A stretch of 64,000 nucleotides of DNA from Amycolatopsis solani (GCF_033441515.1 NZ_JAWQJT010000003.1:1488001-1552000), one strand, 5' to 3'. Shown: positions 8,351 to 17,460, numbered from the stretch's first letter. Notes: generated from the sequence alone by a model not told the origin. Numbers and translations are program-made.

Positions 8351-9274
8351 GTGACAGCAGCAGTCCTCGCTCCCGGTCAGGGGTCCCAGGCCCCCGGCAT
8401 GTTCACGCCCTGGCTCGACCTCGACGGCGCGCGCGAGCGCGTCGCGCAGTGGTCCGACCGCGCCGGGCTCGACCTGCTCCGCCTCGGCACCGAGGCGGAC
8501 GCGGACGAGATCCAGGACACCGCGGTCGCGCAGCCGCTGATCGTCGCGCTCTCGCTGCTCACCTTCGAGCACCTGCAGGCCGCCGCGCCGGTGCCCGCGG
8601 ACGCGCCGGTCGCCGGCCACTCCGTCGGCGAGCTCGCCGCGGCCGCGATCGCCGGGGTGCTCGAGCCCGCGGACGCCGTCGCGCTCGCCGCCGTCCGCGG
8701 CGCCGAGATGGCCAAGGCCTGCGCGCTCGAACCGACGTCGATGGCCGCGGTCATGCTCGGGGACCCCGAGCAGGTCGTCGCGTGGCTGGAGGACCGCGGC
8801 CTGACCGCCGCGAACCGCAACGGCGCGGGGCAGATCGTCGCGTCCGGCGCCGCCGACGCGGTCGCGAAGATCGTCGCCGAGCCCCTGGAAGGCACGAAGA
8901 TCCGTGCCCTCAAGGTCGCCGGCGCGTTCCACACGCAGTACATGGCGCCCGCCGAAGAGGCGTTGCGCGCCTACGCCGCCGAGCTGACCCCGGCCGACCC
9001 CACCCGGCCGCTGCTGTCCAATGCGGACGGCGCCGTCGTCACCAGCGGAGCCGAATACCTGGAGCGCCTGGTCTCGCAGGTCACCCGGTCGGTCCGCTGG
9101 GACCTGACGATGGACGGCCTGGTCTCCCTCGGCGTCACCCGCACCGTCGAACTCGCGCCCGCGGGCACCCTGACCGGCCTGGTCAAGCGGCAGCTCAAGG
9201 GCGTCGTCACCACTACCACCGCGCTGAAGACGCCGGCCGAGCTGGCGGCGCTGCGCCAGGAGGACGCCTCGTGA
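8351..9274 (+). CDS. fabD: Malonyl-CoA:ACP transacylase
   Basis: 307 residues. It moves malonyl from CoA to acyl carrier protein, feeding fatty acid elongation in the cytosol. The GQGSQ oxyanion motif (9-13), active Ser in GHSVGE (H90, S91), conserved Arg116 and catalytic His194 (AFHTQYM) are all present. The GTG start follows GAAGG almost directly, an unusually short spacing. Its stop overlaps the fabH start (GTGA), so the pair is translationally coupled. It is the first gene of the fab operon. Confidence 0.95.
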   Translation: MTAAVLAPGQGSQAPGMFTPWLDLDGARERVAQWSDRAGLDLLRLGTEADADEIQDTAVAQPLIVALSLLTFEHLQAAAPVPADAPVAGHSVGELAAAAIAGVLEPADAVALAAVRGAEMAKACALEPTSMAAVMLGDPEQVVAWLEDRGLTAANRNGAGQIVASGAADAVAKIVAEPLEGTKIRALKVAGAFHTQYMAPAEEALRAYAAELTPADPTRPLLSNADGAVVTSGAEYLERLVSQVTRSVRWDLTMDGLVSLGVTRTVELAPAGTLTGLVKRQLKGVVTTTTALKTPAELAALRQEDAS

Positions 9275-10254
9275 CCGACCGACCGGCCCTGAGCCTCAAC
9301 CCGGGCTCCCGCGGCAGCCGCGTGCTGGGCGTCGGCAGCTACCAGCCCGAGCGGATCGTCAGCAACGACGACCTCTCGAAGATCATGGACACCAACGACG
9401 AGTGGATCCGGACGCGCGTCGGCATCATCGAGCGCCGCTTCGCCGACAAGGGCGAGCTGCTCACCGACATGGCGGTCGCCGCCGGCACCGCCGCGCTGGC
9501 CGACGCCGGGGTCGATCCGTCCGAAGTGGACACGGTGATCCTGCCGAACTGCACGATGCCGACGCCGATCCCGAACGCGGCCGCGCAGGTCGCCGCCCGG
9601 ATCGGGATCCCGAGCCCCGGCGCGTTCGACCTGAACGCCGCGTGCGCCGGGTTCTGCTACGGCCTGGGCGTCGCCTCCGACCTGATCCGCGGCGGCTCCG
9701 CCAAGAAGGTCCTCGTGATCGGCGCCGAGAAGCTCACCGATTCGGTCGACCCGACCGACCGCGCGAACGCCATCATCTTCGCCGACGGCGCGGGTGCCGC
9801 GGTCGTCGGCGCGTCCGACGAGCCGCAGATCGGCCCGGTCTCCTGGGGCAGCGCGGGCGACCTCGTCGACCTGATCGGGATGACCGAAGAGAAGTTCATC
9901 TACCAGGAAGGCCAGTCGGTCTTCCGGTGGGCGACCACCCAGATCGCCCCGATCGCGTTGCGCGCGCTGGAGGTCGCCGGGCTGAAGCCGTCCGATGTGG
10001 ACGTGCTGATCCCGCACCAGGCGAACCTGCGCATCGTCGAGGCGATCGCGAAGAAGCTCCGGGCGCAGGGCGCCCGCGAGGACATGGTCGTCGCGGACGA
10101 CATCAAGTACTCCGGCAACACCTCGTCGGCGTCCATCCCCCTCGCGCTGGACCACATGCGCAAGGCCGGGACGGCGAAGTCCGGCGACGTGGTGCTGGCG
10201 GTCGGGTTCGGCGCGGGCCTGTCCTACGCCGGGCAGGCGTTCGTCTGCCCCTGA
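9271..10254 (+). CDS. fabH: Beta-ketoacyl-ACP synthase III
   Basis: 327 residues. KAS III starts fatty acid chains by condensing an acyl-CoA primer with malonyl-ACP. The Cys-His-Asn triad is intact: C125 in LNAACAGFCY, H249 in IPHQANLR and N283 in YSGNTSSAS. The GTG start overlaps the fabD stop by four bases and has GGAGG at 9259-9263. In actinobacteria this enzyme often uses branched primers, but primer choice cannot be read from sequence here. Confidence 0.96.
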   Translation: MTDRPALSLNPGSRGSRVLGVGSYQPERIVSNDDLSKIMDTNDEWIRTRVGIIERRFADKGELLTDMAVAAGTAALADAGVDPSEVDTVILPNCTMPTPIPNAAAQVAARIGIPSPGAFDLNAACAGFCYGLGVASDLIRGGSAKKVLVIGAEKLTDSVDPTDRANAIIFADGAGAAVVGASDEPQIGPVSWGSAGDLVDLIGMTEEKFIYQEGQSVFRWATTQIAPIALRALEVAGLKPSDVDVLIPHQANLRIVEAIAKKLRAQGAREDMVVADDIKYSGNTSSASIPLALDHMRKAGTAKSGDVVLAVGFGAGLSYAGQAFVCP

Positions 10255-10329
10255 TCACCGTTACGCTCCCCGCGGGCACTCGCCCGAGGGAACACAGACC
10301 CCCAGAAAGACCGAGAAGGGAACTACCCC

Positions 10330-10575
10330 ATGGCTGACAACGCTGAGATCCTCGCCGGCCTCGCCGAGATCGTCGAAGAGGTGGCCGGTGTGGCTCAGGA
10401 CGACGTCACCGCCGAGAAGTCGTTCGTGGACGACCTGGACATCGACTCGCTGTCGATGGTCGAGATCGCCGTGCAGGCCGAGGACAAGTTCGGCGTCAAG
10501 ATCCCGGACGACGAGCTCGCCAACCTCAAGACCGTGGGCGACGCCGTGAACTACGTCTCGGCCAACTCCAAGTAG
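10330..10575 (+). CDS. acpP: Acyl carrier protein
   Basis: 81 residues, acidic and helical, with the phosphopantetheine attachment Ser40 in DDLDIDSLSMVE. It carries growing acyl chains between FabD, FabH and FabF. The gene lies 75 bp after fabH and 28 bp before fabF, in the order known from Streptomyces. A GAGAAGGGAA site precedes the ATG. Confidence 0.96.
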   Translation: MADNAEILAGLAEIVEEVAGVAQDDVTAEKSFVDDLDIDSLSMVEIAVQAEDKFGVKIPDDELANLKTVGDAVNYVSANSK

Positions 10576-10603
10576 TCCTCTTCCCCTCCTTGAGGAGACT
10601 CCC

Positions 10604-11854
10604 ATGAGCAACATCGACGTCGTGATCACCGGTCTCGGCGCCACCACACCGCTCGGCGGGGACGTGACGTCCACCTGGGACGGTCTGCTGGCCGGGCGGA
10701 GCGGGGTCCGGGCGATCGAGGCCGACTGGGTCGAGGAGCTGCAGCTGCCCGTCAAGATCGGCGGCATGCTGGCCGTCGATCCGTCGGAGGTCCTCCCGCG
10801 GGTGCAGGCCCGCCGGCTGGACCGCTGCGAGCAGGTCGCGCTGATCGCCGCCCGGCAGGCGTGGGCCGACGCCGGGTACGCGGAACCGACGGACGAGCAC
10901 ACCGACGTCGACCCCGACCGCCTCGGCGTGTCGATCGGCACCGGCGTGGGCGGCCCGGTCACCCTGCTCACCCAGAACGATCTGTTGCACCAGCAGGGTC
11001 TCCGCAAGGTGTCGCCGCTGACCGTGCCGATGCTGATGCCGAACGGCCCGGCCGCGCACGTCGGCATCGACCTGAAGGCGCGGGCCGGCGTGCATTCGCC
11101 GGCTTCGGCCTGCGCTTCGGGAGCCGAAGGCATCGCGAGCGGGGTCGAGATGATCCGCTCCGGCCGCGCCGACGTCGTGGTCGCCGGGGGTGCCGAAGCG
11201 TGCATCCACCCGATCACGCTGGCCGGGTTCGCCCAGGCCCGCACGGTGTCCACGCGCAACGACGACCCGGGTGCGGCTTCGCGGCCGTTCGACGCCAACC
11301 GGGACGGCTTCGTCCTCGGCGAGGGCTCCGGCGTGGTCATCCTGGAGCGCGCGGACCTGGCGAAGGCCCGCGGGGCGCGCGTCTACGCGACGATCGCCGG
11401 GCACGGCATCACCTCGGACGCCTACCACATCACGGGCAACCACCCCGAGGGCATCGGCCAGATCGCCGCCATGCGTGCGGCGATGAAGATGGCCGGCGTC
11501 ACCGCGGCGGACGTCGGGCACGTGAACGCCCACGCGACGTCCACTGTGGTCGGTGACATCGGCGAGGCGGCGGCGATCCGCAACGCGGTCGGGGAACACC
11601 CGGTCGTGACGGCGCCGAAGGGCGCGCTCGGCCACCTCGTCGGCGGGGCCGGCGCGGTCGAGGGGATCATCACGATCCTGTCGCTCTACCACGGCATCGT
11701 GCCGGCCACGATGAACCTGACCGATCTGGACCCGCGGGTGCAGCTGGACGTCGTTTCGGGTGAGCCGCGCAAGGTCGAGCTGACCGCGGCGATCAGCAAC
11801 TCGTTCGGCTTCGGCGGTCACAACACCGCCCTGCTGTTCACCCCCGCGGCCTGA
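10604..11854 (+). CDS. fabF: Beta-ketoacyl-ACP synthase II
   Basis: 416 residues of thiolase fold. It elongates acyl-ACP with malonyl-ACP. Catalytic Cys170 (SACASGAEG), His310 (VNAHATST), Lys339 and His344 (GALGHLVGGAG) are present. TTGAGGAG precedes the ATG. The gene is last in the fab operon and is closed by the strong terminator at 11866-11901. Confidence 0.96.
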   Translation: MSNIDVVITGLGATTPLGGDVTSTWDGLLAGRSGVRAIEADWVEELQLPVKIGGMLAVDPSEVLPRVQARRLDRCEQVALIAARQAWADAGYAEPTDEHTDVDPDRLGVSIGTGVGGPVTLLTQNDLLHQQGLRKVSPLTVPMLMPNGPAAHVGIDLKARAGVHSPASACASGAEGIASGVEMIRSGRADVVVAGGAEACIHPITLAGFAQARTVSTRNDDPGAASRPFDANRDGFVLGEGSGVVILERADLAKARGARVYATIAGHGITSDAYHITGNHPEGIGQIAAMRAAMKMAGVTAADVGHVNAHATSTVVGDIGEAAAIRNAVGEHPVVTAPKGALGHLVGGAGAVEGIITILSLYHGIVPATMNLTDLDPRVQLDVVSGEPRKVELTAAISNSFGFGGHNTALLFTPAA

Positions 11855-11865
11855 CGGACGCGAAC

Positions 11866-11901
11866 AAAAAAGGGGCCCGGCTTCGGCCGGGCCCCTTTTT
11901 T
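11866..11901. terminator. Strong bidirectional intrinsic terminator
   Basis: A 16-bp perfect stem (11866-11881 with 11886-11901) around a TTCG tetraloop, flanked by six A on the left and six T on the right. It terminates fabF on the plus strand and, read in reverse, the membrane-anchored protein gene ending at 11904. Such a textbook U-tract terminator is rare in this window. Confidence 0.95.
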
Positions 11902-11903
11902 CA

Positions 11904-12497
11904 TCAGCATTTTTCGTGTTCGGGCGGCGGGCCCTTGTCGATCGAATCGATCTTCAGCGCGCCCTGCTCGACGACCATCGGCAGCACCAGCCGCCACTTG
12001 ATGCACGGCTCCTGGAAGAACGGCGGGGCGTCCTCGGGGTTCTGCACGCTGGTGAACCCGACCAGGACGCGCAGCGACGAGCCGGAGCCGCGCTCGATCC
12101 GGTAGACGACGGCGTCTCTGTCCTTTGTGGTGCGTACGCCGTTCTTCCAGGTGGTGAGCGACTGCTCCGCCACCCGCTGCGCGCTGACCACGCTCGTCCA
12201 CTGCTGGTACTGCTTGTTGTTGATGGCCGAGAAGTACGTCTCGATGACCCGGCGGACGGCGTCGGCCTGCGGGTGCGCCCGCGCGTCGTCGGTCATCCGC
12301 ACGGCGTCCGCGGCGGCCGGCTCGCCGCTGCCCGACGTCGCCGGTGTCGCGATCGCGGCGGAGGTGTCGTCGGCGGGCTGGTCGGGACGTCGGTAGAGCT
12401 CGCGCGCGAGCAAGCCGGCCCCGACGGTCACGGACAGCACCACGACCACGACGGGCACCAGCCAGCGCTGGCGAGAGCTGGGGGCGGGGGTGGTCAC
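11904..12497 (-). CDS. Membrane-anchored protein of unknown function
   Basis: 197 residues with one N-terminal membrane helix (about 12-32) and an extracytoplasmic part. After an Ala/Pro/Ser linker (33-75) comes a domain of about 110 residues with helix-then-sheet character (VRRVIETYFSAINNKQYQQW), reminiscent of SnoaL/NTF2-like or Mce-associated protein domains. Two Cys near the C-terminus (EPCIKW and the final residue) could pair. I recognise no function. It sits between the fab operon and DUF3145, with a GTG start at 12497. Confidence 0.75.
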   Translation of the reverse strand: MTTPAPSSRQRWLVPVVVVVLSVTVGAGLLARELYRRPDQPADDTSAAIATPATSGSGEPAAADAVRMTDDARAHPQADAVRRVIETYFSAINNKQYQQWTSVVSAQRVAEQSLTTWKNGVRTTKDRDAVVYRIERGSGSSLRVLVGFTSVQNPEDAPPFFQEPCIKWRLVLPMVVEQGALKIDSIDKGPPPEHEKC

Positions 12498-12527
12498 GCC
12501 GTGAGCGTACCGGCCCCCGTCCCGCGG

Positions 12528-13031
12528 CTAACCGACCTGGTGCAGCCAGGTCACCGGGGCGCCGTCACCGGCGTGGCGGTAGGGCTCGAGCGCCTCGTCC
12601 CAGCTCGCGGCGAGGAGTTCGTCGAGCTTGTGCGCGAGGGACTCACCCCCGCGGGTCATGGCGACGAGGGCGCGCAGCTGGTCTTCGCCCACCACGATGT
12701 CGCCGTTGGCACTGGTCCGGCCGTGCCACAGGCCGAGGCCGGGCGCGAAGCAGTACCGTTCGCCGTCGACGCCCGCGCTGGGCTCTTCGGTGACTTCGAA
12801 CCGGATCATCGGCCACGCCTTGAGGGCGGACGCCAGTCTGGCGCCGGTGCCCGCGGGCGCGCGCCAACCGCATTCGGCGCGAAGCTGACCCGGACTGGCC
12901 GGCTGCGCCGTCCACTTCAGGTCAACGCGGGCACCCAGGGTGCCCGAAATGGCCCACTCGACGTGCGGACACACCGCAGACGGCGACGAGTGGACGTACA
13001 CCACACCTCGGGTGCTGCCACGGGTGCTCAC
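12528..13031 (-). CDS. DUF3145 family protein
   Basis: 167 residues, matching the actinobacterial DUF3145 family in length and in segments such as GVVYVHSSPSAVCPHVEWA and WHEG/LHQVG-like C-terminal parts (WDEALEPYRHAG, residues about 145-156). In Streptomyces the family gene also lies directly beside fabF, so the linkage is conserved and suggests a role tied to lipid or envelope metabolism, but no function is established. The 30-bp gap to the next gene suggests cotranscription with the membrane-anchored protein. Confidence 0.85.
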   Translation of the reverse strand: MSTRGSTRGVVYVHSSPSAVCPHVEWAISGTLGARVDLKWTAQPASPGQLRAECGWRAPAGTGARLASALKAWPMIRFEVTEEPSAGVDGERYCFAPGLGLWHGRTSANGDIVVGEDQLRALVAMTRGGESLAHKLDELLAASWDEALEPYRHAGDGAPVTWLHQVG

Positions 13032-13303
13032 TGCTACCTCCGCTTGTTGCTCGACGAGGGACGTCTTCCCCTACGCCCTGACTCGAGCTGCGGAACGGCT
13101 TCAGCGCGGCTCCCGAATACCGCCTCCGATGCGTTGTAGCACATTCTGCACCCCAACCGTGCTGTTTGGCCACATGAACACCACAAGTCACCCGGGGCAC
13201 CACTTTCGGAGGGCAAGCGGCCGCGTCGTCCCCGTGTCGCACGATGGATGCGGCCACGCGCGCTAGCGTGATGACCCGGAACGACGAGCAGGGAGGGGTT
13301 TCG

Positions 13304-15502
13304 GTGCGACTGGTGCGCCTGGAGCGGCAGCAGTCCCGGGTGGCCGACGACATCCGGGCGGCACTGGCATCCCTGGGCCGCGGCAGCACCGTGATCGGCG
13401 GCATCGCCCTGATCGGCGTCGGCTCGGTGACGGACCGCCCGATCGAGGCGGTGGTCATCCTCCCCCACGGCGTGATCATCGTCATCGGCGTGGACCTCCC
13501 GGATCCGGCCCTGCGCCTGGAAGCCCCGCTGGGAGCCCCCTGGCGAGCGGACGGCTGGCCCCTCGTGGCCGACGACGACGCGGTCAACCCGGCCACGGAG
13601 GCGCTGGACGTCTCCCAGGCGTGCGAGCGCCGGATCGCCGCCCTGGTCCCGGGAACGGCCCCGGTGGGCACGATCATCGCGGTGGGCCCGTACGTGGAGA
13701 CGGTCGACCAGCCGGCAGGCGACCTGGCGGGCCCGGTCCGCGTCCTGCACCCCACCCCGACCACGATGCTGGCGGCGACGGTCTCCCTGGCGACAGCACA
13801 TCGGCCCCGATCGGTGGACCAGGTCCGCGCGTTGATCCGCGGACTGGCACCGGACGCCCCGGAGTTTTCCGACGACGTGCTGGTGGGAGAAGGCTTCAGC
13901 CGCTTCACGGACGACGTTCCGCCGGAGTCCCTTTGGGACAGCGGCCCGGAGGTTCCGGCGCAGAGCGCATCCCCGGTGGCCGGGGGCGGGGTGGGGGCTG
14001 CCGCCGCCGTGCCGGGGTCGGTGGTTCCGGGCTCCGCCACCGCGGGCTCGGCCGGTTCTGACACGGCCGGTTCTGACACGGCCACCTCCAGTACACCCGC
14101 TTCCGGCTCGACCGCTTCCGAGCCGGCCACTTCCGACTGGCGGACCGAGACCCCGGTCCCGCCCGAACCGGAGCCTGCCGCGGCCGAAGAGCCGGTGGCC
14201 GAAACCGCACCGGTCGAACCCGAGCCGGAACTTCCCGCCGCCGCAGCCGAACCGACCGCGTCCGTCGAAGCTGCGCTGGAGCCGAAACTTCCTCTCGACT
14301 CCGAAATCGCGCTCGTCGAGGTGCCCCGGCCGCCGGAAATCGTGTCCGAGGAAGCCGAACGCACCGAAGTCCTCGCCCCTCAAGGACCACCGGTCTTCCC
14401 CGGCACCGAATCCACCCGGCCGAGTGAACCCGGACCGTCCACGACGGACACCGAGCGAACCGAAACCCTCACACCCGACGCCCAGCGCACCGAGCGCCTC
14501 CCCTTCCCCGCCGCAACCGCGCCCGCTTCACCTGCCGCACCCCAAGCAGCCACGCCACCGACCGCCGCCGCAGCTGCCGCACACGCGGCAGCCACCGCAC
14601 CCGAATCAGCCACGCCATCCCCCGCCGCACCCGCGGCATCCACCACCTCCCCAGCGGCCACCCCATCCGCAGCTGCCGCACCCGCGGCACCTGCCGCATC
14701 CACCACCTCCCCAGCAGCCGCCCCATCCGCAGCTGCCGCACCCGCGGCAACCGCCGCCTCCGCAGCCGCCCCACCCGCAGCAGCCACCGCGCCCAGCCGG
14801 CCGCGCACCACGCCATCGCCCCACCCGCTCCCCGCGGCCCGGCAACCGATCCAGCCCGCCACCCCGCAGCCCTCCCCCCAGCCACGACCGGAGGACTCCC
14901 GCACCGTCCGCTGGCTTCCCCTCGGCGCCATCGGCCTGCTCGTCCTCCTGGTCGTCGCCGCGATCGCCGTCGCCACCACCGGGGACGACACCGCCGCCGC
15001 GCCGACCGGGCCGCCCACGCCCGCCACCCAGCCGCCGCCCGCCAGTCCGACGACGGCCGCTCCCGCGCCGAGCCTGCAGTTCGCCCTGCGCGCCGCCGAC
15101 GCCGATCAGCGGTGTGCGTCGCACGCCTTCGGGGACGCTCAGGCCAGCCTGCAGCAGACCAGCTGCGCCGGGGTGCGGCGCGCCAGCTACGCCGCCACCG
15201 TCGACGGGCGGCCCGGGGCCGTCACCGTCGGGATCGTCGAGTTCCCCGACGCCGCGCAGGCGGCCGCCTTCAAGGCCGTCGCGGACACGCCGGGCGGGGG
15301 CGGGATCCTCGACCTCGCCACCGAGACCGGCAAGTGGGGCGACACCGCCCCGCCGCGGTTCGAGAACGCCGCCTACGCCTCCAAGGTCGAAGGCACCTCC
15401 GTGCGGCTGGTGCAGGCCGTCTGGGCGCCGGGACCGTCCACTCCGGACGATCCCGGCCTCGCCCGCGCCGCGAAGGCGGCGCTGGACCTGCCCGCGCAGT
15501 GA
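13304..15502 (+). CDS. Large Ala/Pro-rich single-pass membrane protein, unknown function
   Basis: 732 residues. An N-terminal folded domain (about 1-195) begins with RLVRLERQQSRVADDIRAAL and contains beta-rich segments. It is followed by about 300 residues of Ala/Pro/Ser/Thr/Glu-rich disordered sequence, one membrane helix (WLPLGAIGLLVLLVVAAIAVA, about 540-560) and a C-terminal extracytoplasmic domain of about 140 residues with Cys pairs (RCASHAFG, QTSCAGVRR). The GTG at 13304 is chosen because GGAGGGG lies at 13292-13298; in-frame starts upstream lack one. A 60-bp tandem duplication lies in the disordered part. The function is unknown; the layout fits a cytosolic sensor joined to a surface domain. 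Confidence 0.7.
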   Translation: MRLVRLERQQSRVADDIRAALASLGRGSTVIGGIALIGVGSVTDRPIEAVVILPHGVIIVIGVDLPDPALRLEAPLGAPWRADGWPLVADDDAVNPATEALDVSQACERRIAALVPGTAPVGTIIAVGPYVETVDQPAGDLAGPVRVLHPTPTTMLAATVSLATAHRPRSVDQVRALIRGLAPDAPEFSDDVLVGEGFSRFTDDVPPESLWDSGPEVPAQSASPVAGGGVGAAAAVPGSVVPGSATAGSAGSDTAGSDTATSSTPASGSTASEPATSDWRTETPVPPEPEPAAAEEPVAETAPVEPEPELPAAAAEPTASVEAALEPKLPLDSEIALVEVPRPPEIVSEEAERTEVLAPQGPPVFPGTESTRPSEPGPSTTDTERTETLTPDAQRTERLPFPAATAPASPAAPQAATPPTAAAAAAHAAATAPESATPSPAAPAASTTSPAATPSAAAAPAAPAASTTSPAAAPSAAAAPAATAASAAAPPAAATAPSRPRTTPSPHPLPAARQPIQPATPQPSPQPRPEDSRTVRWLPLGAIGLLVLLVVAAIAVATTGDDTAAAPTGPPTPATQPPPASPTTAAPAPSLQFALRAADADQRCASHAFGDAQASLQQTSCAGVRRASYAATVDGRPGAVTVGIVEFPDAAQAAAFKAVADTPGGGGILDLATETGKWGDTAPPRFENAAYASKVEGTSVRLVQAVWAPGPSTPDDPGLARAAKAALDLPAQ
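14636..14755 (+). repeat. 60-bp tandem duplication inside the Ala/Pro-rich gene
   Basis: Bases 14636-14695 and 14696-14755 are nearly identical and each encodes 20 residues starting ASTTSPAA. The period keeps the reading frame, so the linker could change length by slippage. Confidence 0.8.
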
Positions 15503-15503
15503 C

Positions 15504-16898
15504 TCAGAGGCCGTACGCCTCGAGCAGCCGCAGCCACACCTCGCTGATCGTCGGGAACGACGGCACCGCGTGCCACAGCCGGTCCAGCGGCACCTCGCCG
15601 ACGATCGCGATGGTCGCCGAGTGCAGCAGCTCCGAGACGTCCTGGCCGACGAACGTCACGCCGAGCAGCACGTTCCGCTCGGTGTCGACGACGATCCGGG
15701 CCTTGCCGGTGTAGCCGTCCGCGTGCAGCGACGAACCCGCCACCGCGATGTCGATGTCGACGACCCGGTCGGCCGAGCCCGGCCGCGCGTCCGCCAGGCC
15801 GACCGCCGCGACCTCCGGGTCGGTGAAGACCACCTGCGGCACCGCGTGGTGGTCGGCCGTCGCGGTGAACGGGCTCCACGCCGCCGAAGAGACCGGCTTG
15901 CCCGCGGCCAGCGCCGCCACCGTGTCGCCGGCCGCGCGGGCGCCGTACTTGCCCTGGTGGGTCAGCGGAGCGCGGCCGGTGACGTCGCCCGCCGCGTACA
16001 GCCAGCCACCGTCCACTGCGGACACCCGGCCGCTGTCGTCGACCGTCAGCGCGGCGCCCGCTTCGACGCCGAGCGTCTCCAGGCCGAGCCCGGCGGTCGC
16101 GGGACGGCGCCCGGTCGCCACCAGGAACTCGTCGACGACGACCGTCTCGCCGTCCTTCAACGTCAGTTCGGTGCCGCCCGCCCCGGCGGCGACCCGCTCG
16201 ACACCCGACTCCGTGTGGACGTACACCCCCGCTTCGCGCAGCCCGTGCAGCACGAGGTCGCCGGCGAAGTGCGCGTTGCGCGGCAGCGGGCGCTCGCCGG
16301 TGATCACCAGGTGGACTTCCGAGCCGAGCGACGCGAACGCCTGCGCCATCTCGACGCCGACCACACCGCCGCCGAGGACGCCGAGGCGCGCCGGCACCGA
16401 CTCCGCCGACGTCGCCTCGCGCGAACCCCACGGCCGGATCGTGTCGAGGCCCGGGATCTTCGGCGTGTTCGGCACGCTGCCGGTGCACACGATCACCGCG
16501 TGCCGCGCGGTCAGCACGCGGTCGCCGCCGACGGTCACCTCCCGCTCACCGGTGATCACGCCGTGCCCGCGGACCGGCTCGATGCCGGCACCGCGCGCCC
16601 AGTCGACCTGTCCCGAGTCGTCGCCCTTGCCGGTGAACCAGTCACGGCGGGCGAAGACCGCCGCCGGGTCGAGCCGGTCGCCGACCGGGACGCCGGGGAC
16701 CCGCCGGGCGGCGGCGAGGAGATTGCCCGGCCGCAGCAACGCCTTGCTCGGGATGCACGCCCAGTACGAGCACTCGCCGCCGAAGCGTTCGTGCTCGACG
16801 AGGGCGACCTTCAGGCCGCCGCGAGCCGCCCGTTCGGCGGCCACCTCCCCCACCGGACCCGCGCCGATCACCACTACGTCAAAAGTCTGTGCAGCCAT
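15504..16898 (-). CDS. Pyridine nucleotide-disulfide oxidoreductase-like flavoprotein
   Basis: 464 residues with FAD motif VVVIGAGPVGEVAAE (8-22), redox Cys pair in ECSYWACIPSK (C43, C48), an NAD(P) motif GVLGGGVVGVEMAQAF and a C-terminal dimerisation domain. It looks like dihydrolipoamide dehydrogenase and mercuric reductase relatives. At the position of the catalytic HPTxSE motif it reads FPTISE (448-453), so the usual His base is replaced by Phe; His443 lies five residues earlier. The substrate is unknown. The start at 16898 is where the FAD motif requires it, with a weak ribosome site. Confidence 0.8.
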   Translation of the reverse strand: MAAQTFDVVVIGAGPVGEVAAERAARGGLKVALVEHERFGGECSYWACIPSKALLRPGNLLAAARRVPGVPVGDRLDPAAVFARRDWFTGKGDDSGQVDWARGAGIEPVRGHGVITGEREVTVGGDRVLTARHAVIVCTGSVPNTPKIPGLDTIRPWGSREATSAESVPARLGVLGGGVVGVEMAQAFASLGSEVHLVITGERPLPRNAHFAGDLVLHGLREAGVYVHTESGVERVAAGAGGTELTLKDGETVVVDEFLVATGRRPATAGLGLETLGVEAGAALTVDDSGRVSAVDGGWLYAAGDVTGRAPLTHQGKYGARAAGDTVAALAAGKPVSSAAWSPFTATADHHAVPQVVFTDPEVAAVGLADARPGSADRVVDIDIAVAGSSLHADGYTGKARIVVDTERNVLLGVTFVGQDVSELLHSATIAIVGEVPLDRLWHAVPSFPTISEVWLRLLEAYGL

Positions 16899-17028
16899 GG
16901 GGTTCAGCGCACACCACCGCGCGGGATCGCGCAAGCCAGCGGCTATCCTCGTCGGGAGAAGCTGCAAGGTCTATCGGCGGCACCGGGTGCCGTCGCCCCG
17001 GTGCGCCCGAAGAGCACGGGAGGTTGTC

Positions 17029-17442
17029 GTGGCCAAGAACACGGCTGTGCGGGTGCTGGACGATCTGACCGGCGAGGCCGCCGCGGAGACGGTCGGGTTC
17101 GGGCTGGACGGCATCGAGTACGACATCGACCTCTCCTTCGCCAACGCCGACGCGCTGCGCGAGTTCCTGCAGCGCTACGCCGACGCCGGCCGCCGCACCG
17201 GGGGCCGCAAGCGCCGTCCGCGGATCGTGCCGGGCGCGAAGCGGCCGCGAGCGAAGGCCGCAGCCAAGACGACCACCGCCAAGACCACCGCCAAGGCGGC
17301 ACCGAAGGCCGCGGCCAAGGCGAAGACCGCGAAGGCCGAGCCGGTGAAGACGACCCGCGCCCGCAAGGCGGCGGAGCCGAAGAAGACCACGCGGGCGACC
17401 GCGCGCAAGGTGCCCGGCATCACGTTCTCGGCCGCCGAGTAA
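17029..17442 (+). CDS. Lsr2-like nucleoid protein with histone-H1-like tail
   Basis: 137 residues. Residues 5-60 match the Lsr2 N-terminal oligomerisation domain (VLDDLTGEAAAETVGFGLDGIEYDIDL, then RRTGGRKRR). Instead of the usual Lsr2 DNA-binding domain with its RGR AT-hook, residues 61-130 are a Lys/Ala/Thr-rich tail made of AKTTAK, APKAAAKAK and KTTRA units, like histone H1 or the HupB tail. It ends KVPGITFSAAE. It is likely to bridge or coat DNA; loss of the AT-hook suggests less sequence-selective binding. The GTG start has GGGAGG five bases upstream. Confidence 0.8.
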   Translation: MAKNTAVRVLDDLTGEAAAETVGFGLDGIEYDIDLSFANADALREFLQRYADAGRRTGGRKRRPRIVPGAKRPRAKAAAKTTTAKTTAKAAPKAAAKAKTAKAEPVKTTRARKAAEPKKTTRATARKVPGITFSAAE

Positions 17443-17460
17443 GTCCACAGTAGACAGAGG

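Noticed and set aside
12922..14383. Long minus-strand frames opposite the Ala/Pro-rich protein
   Set aside because: They come from the low-complexity GC-rich coding strand; the composition is Ser/Gly/Arg repeats without any conserved motif.
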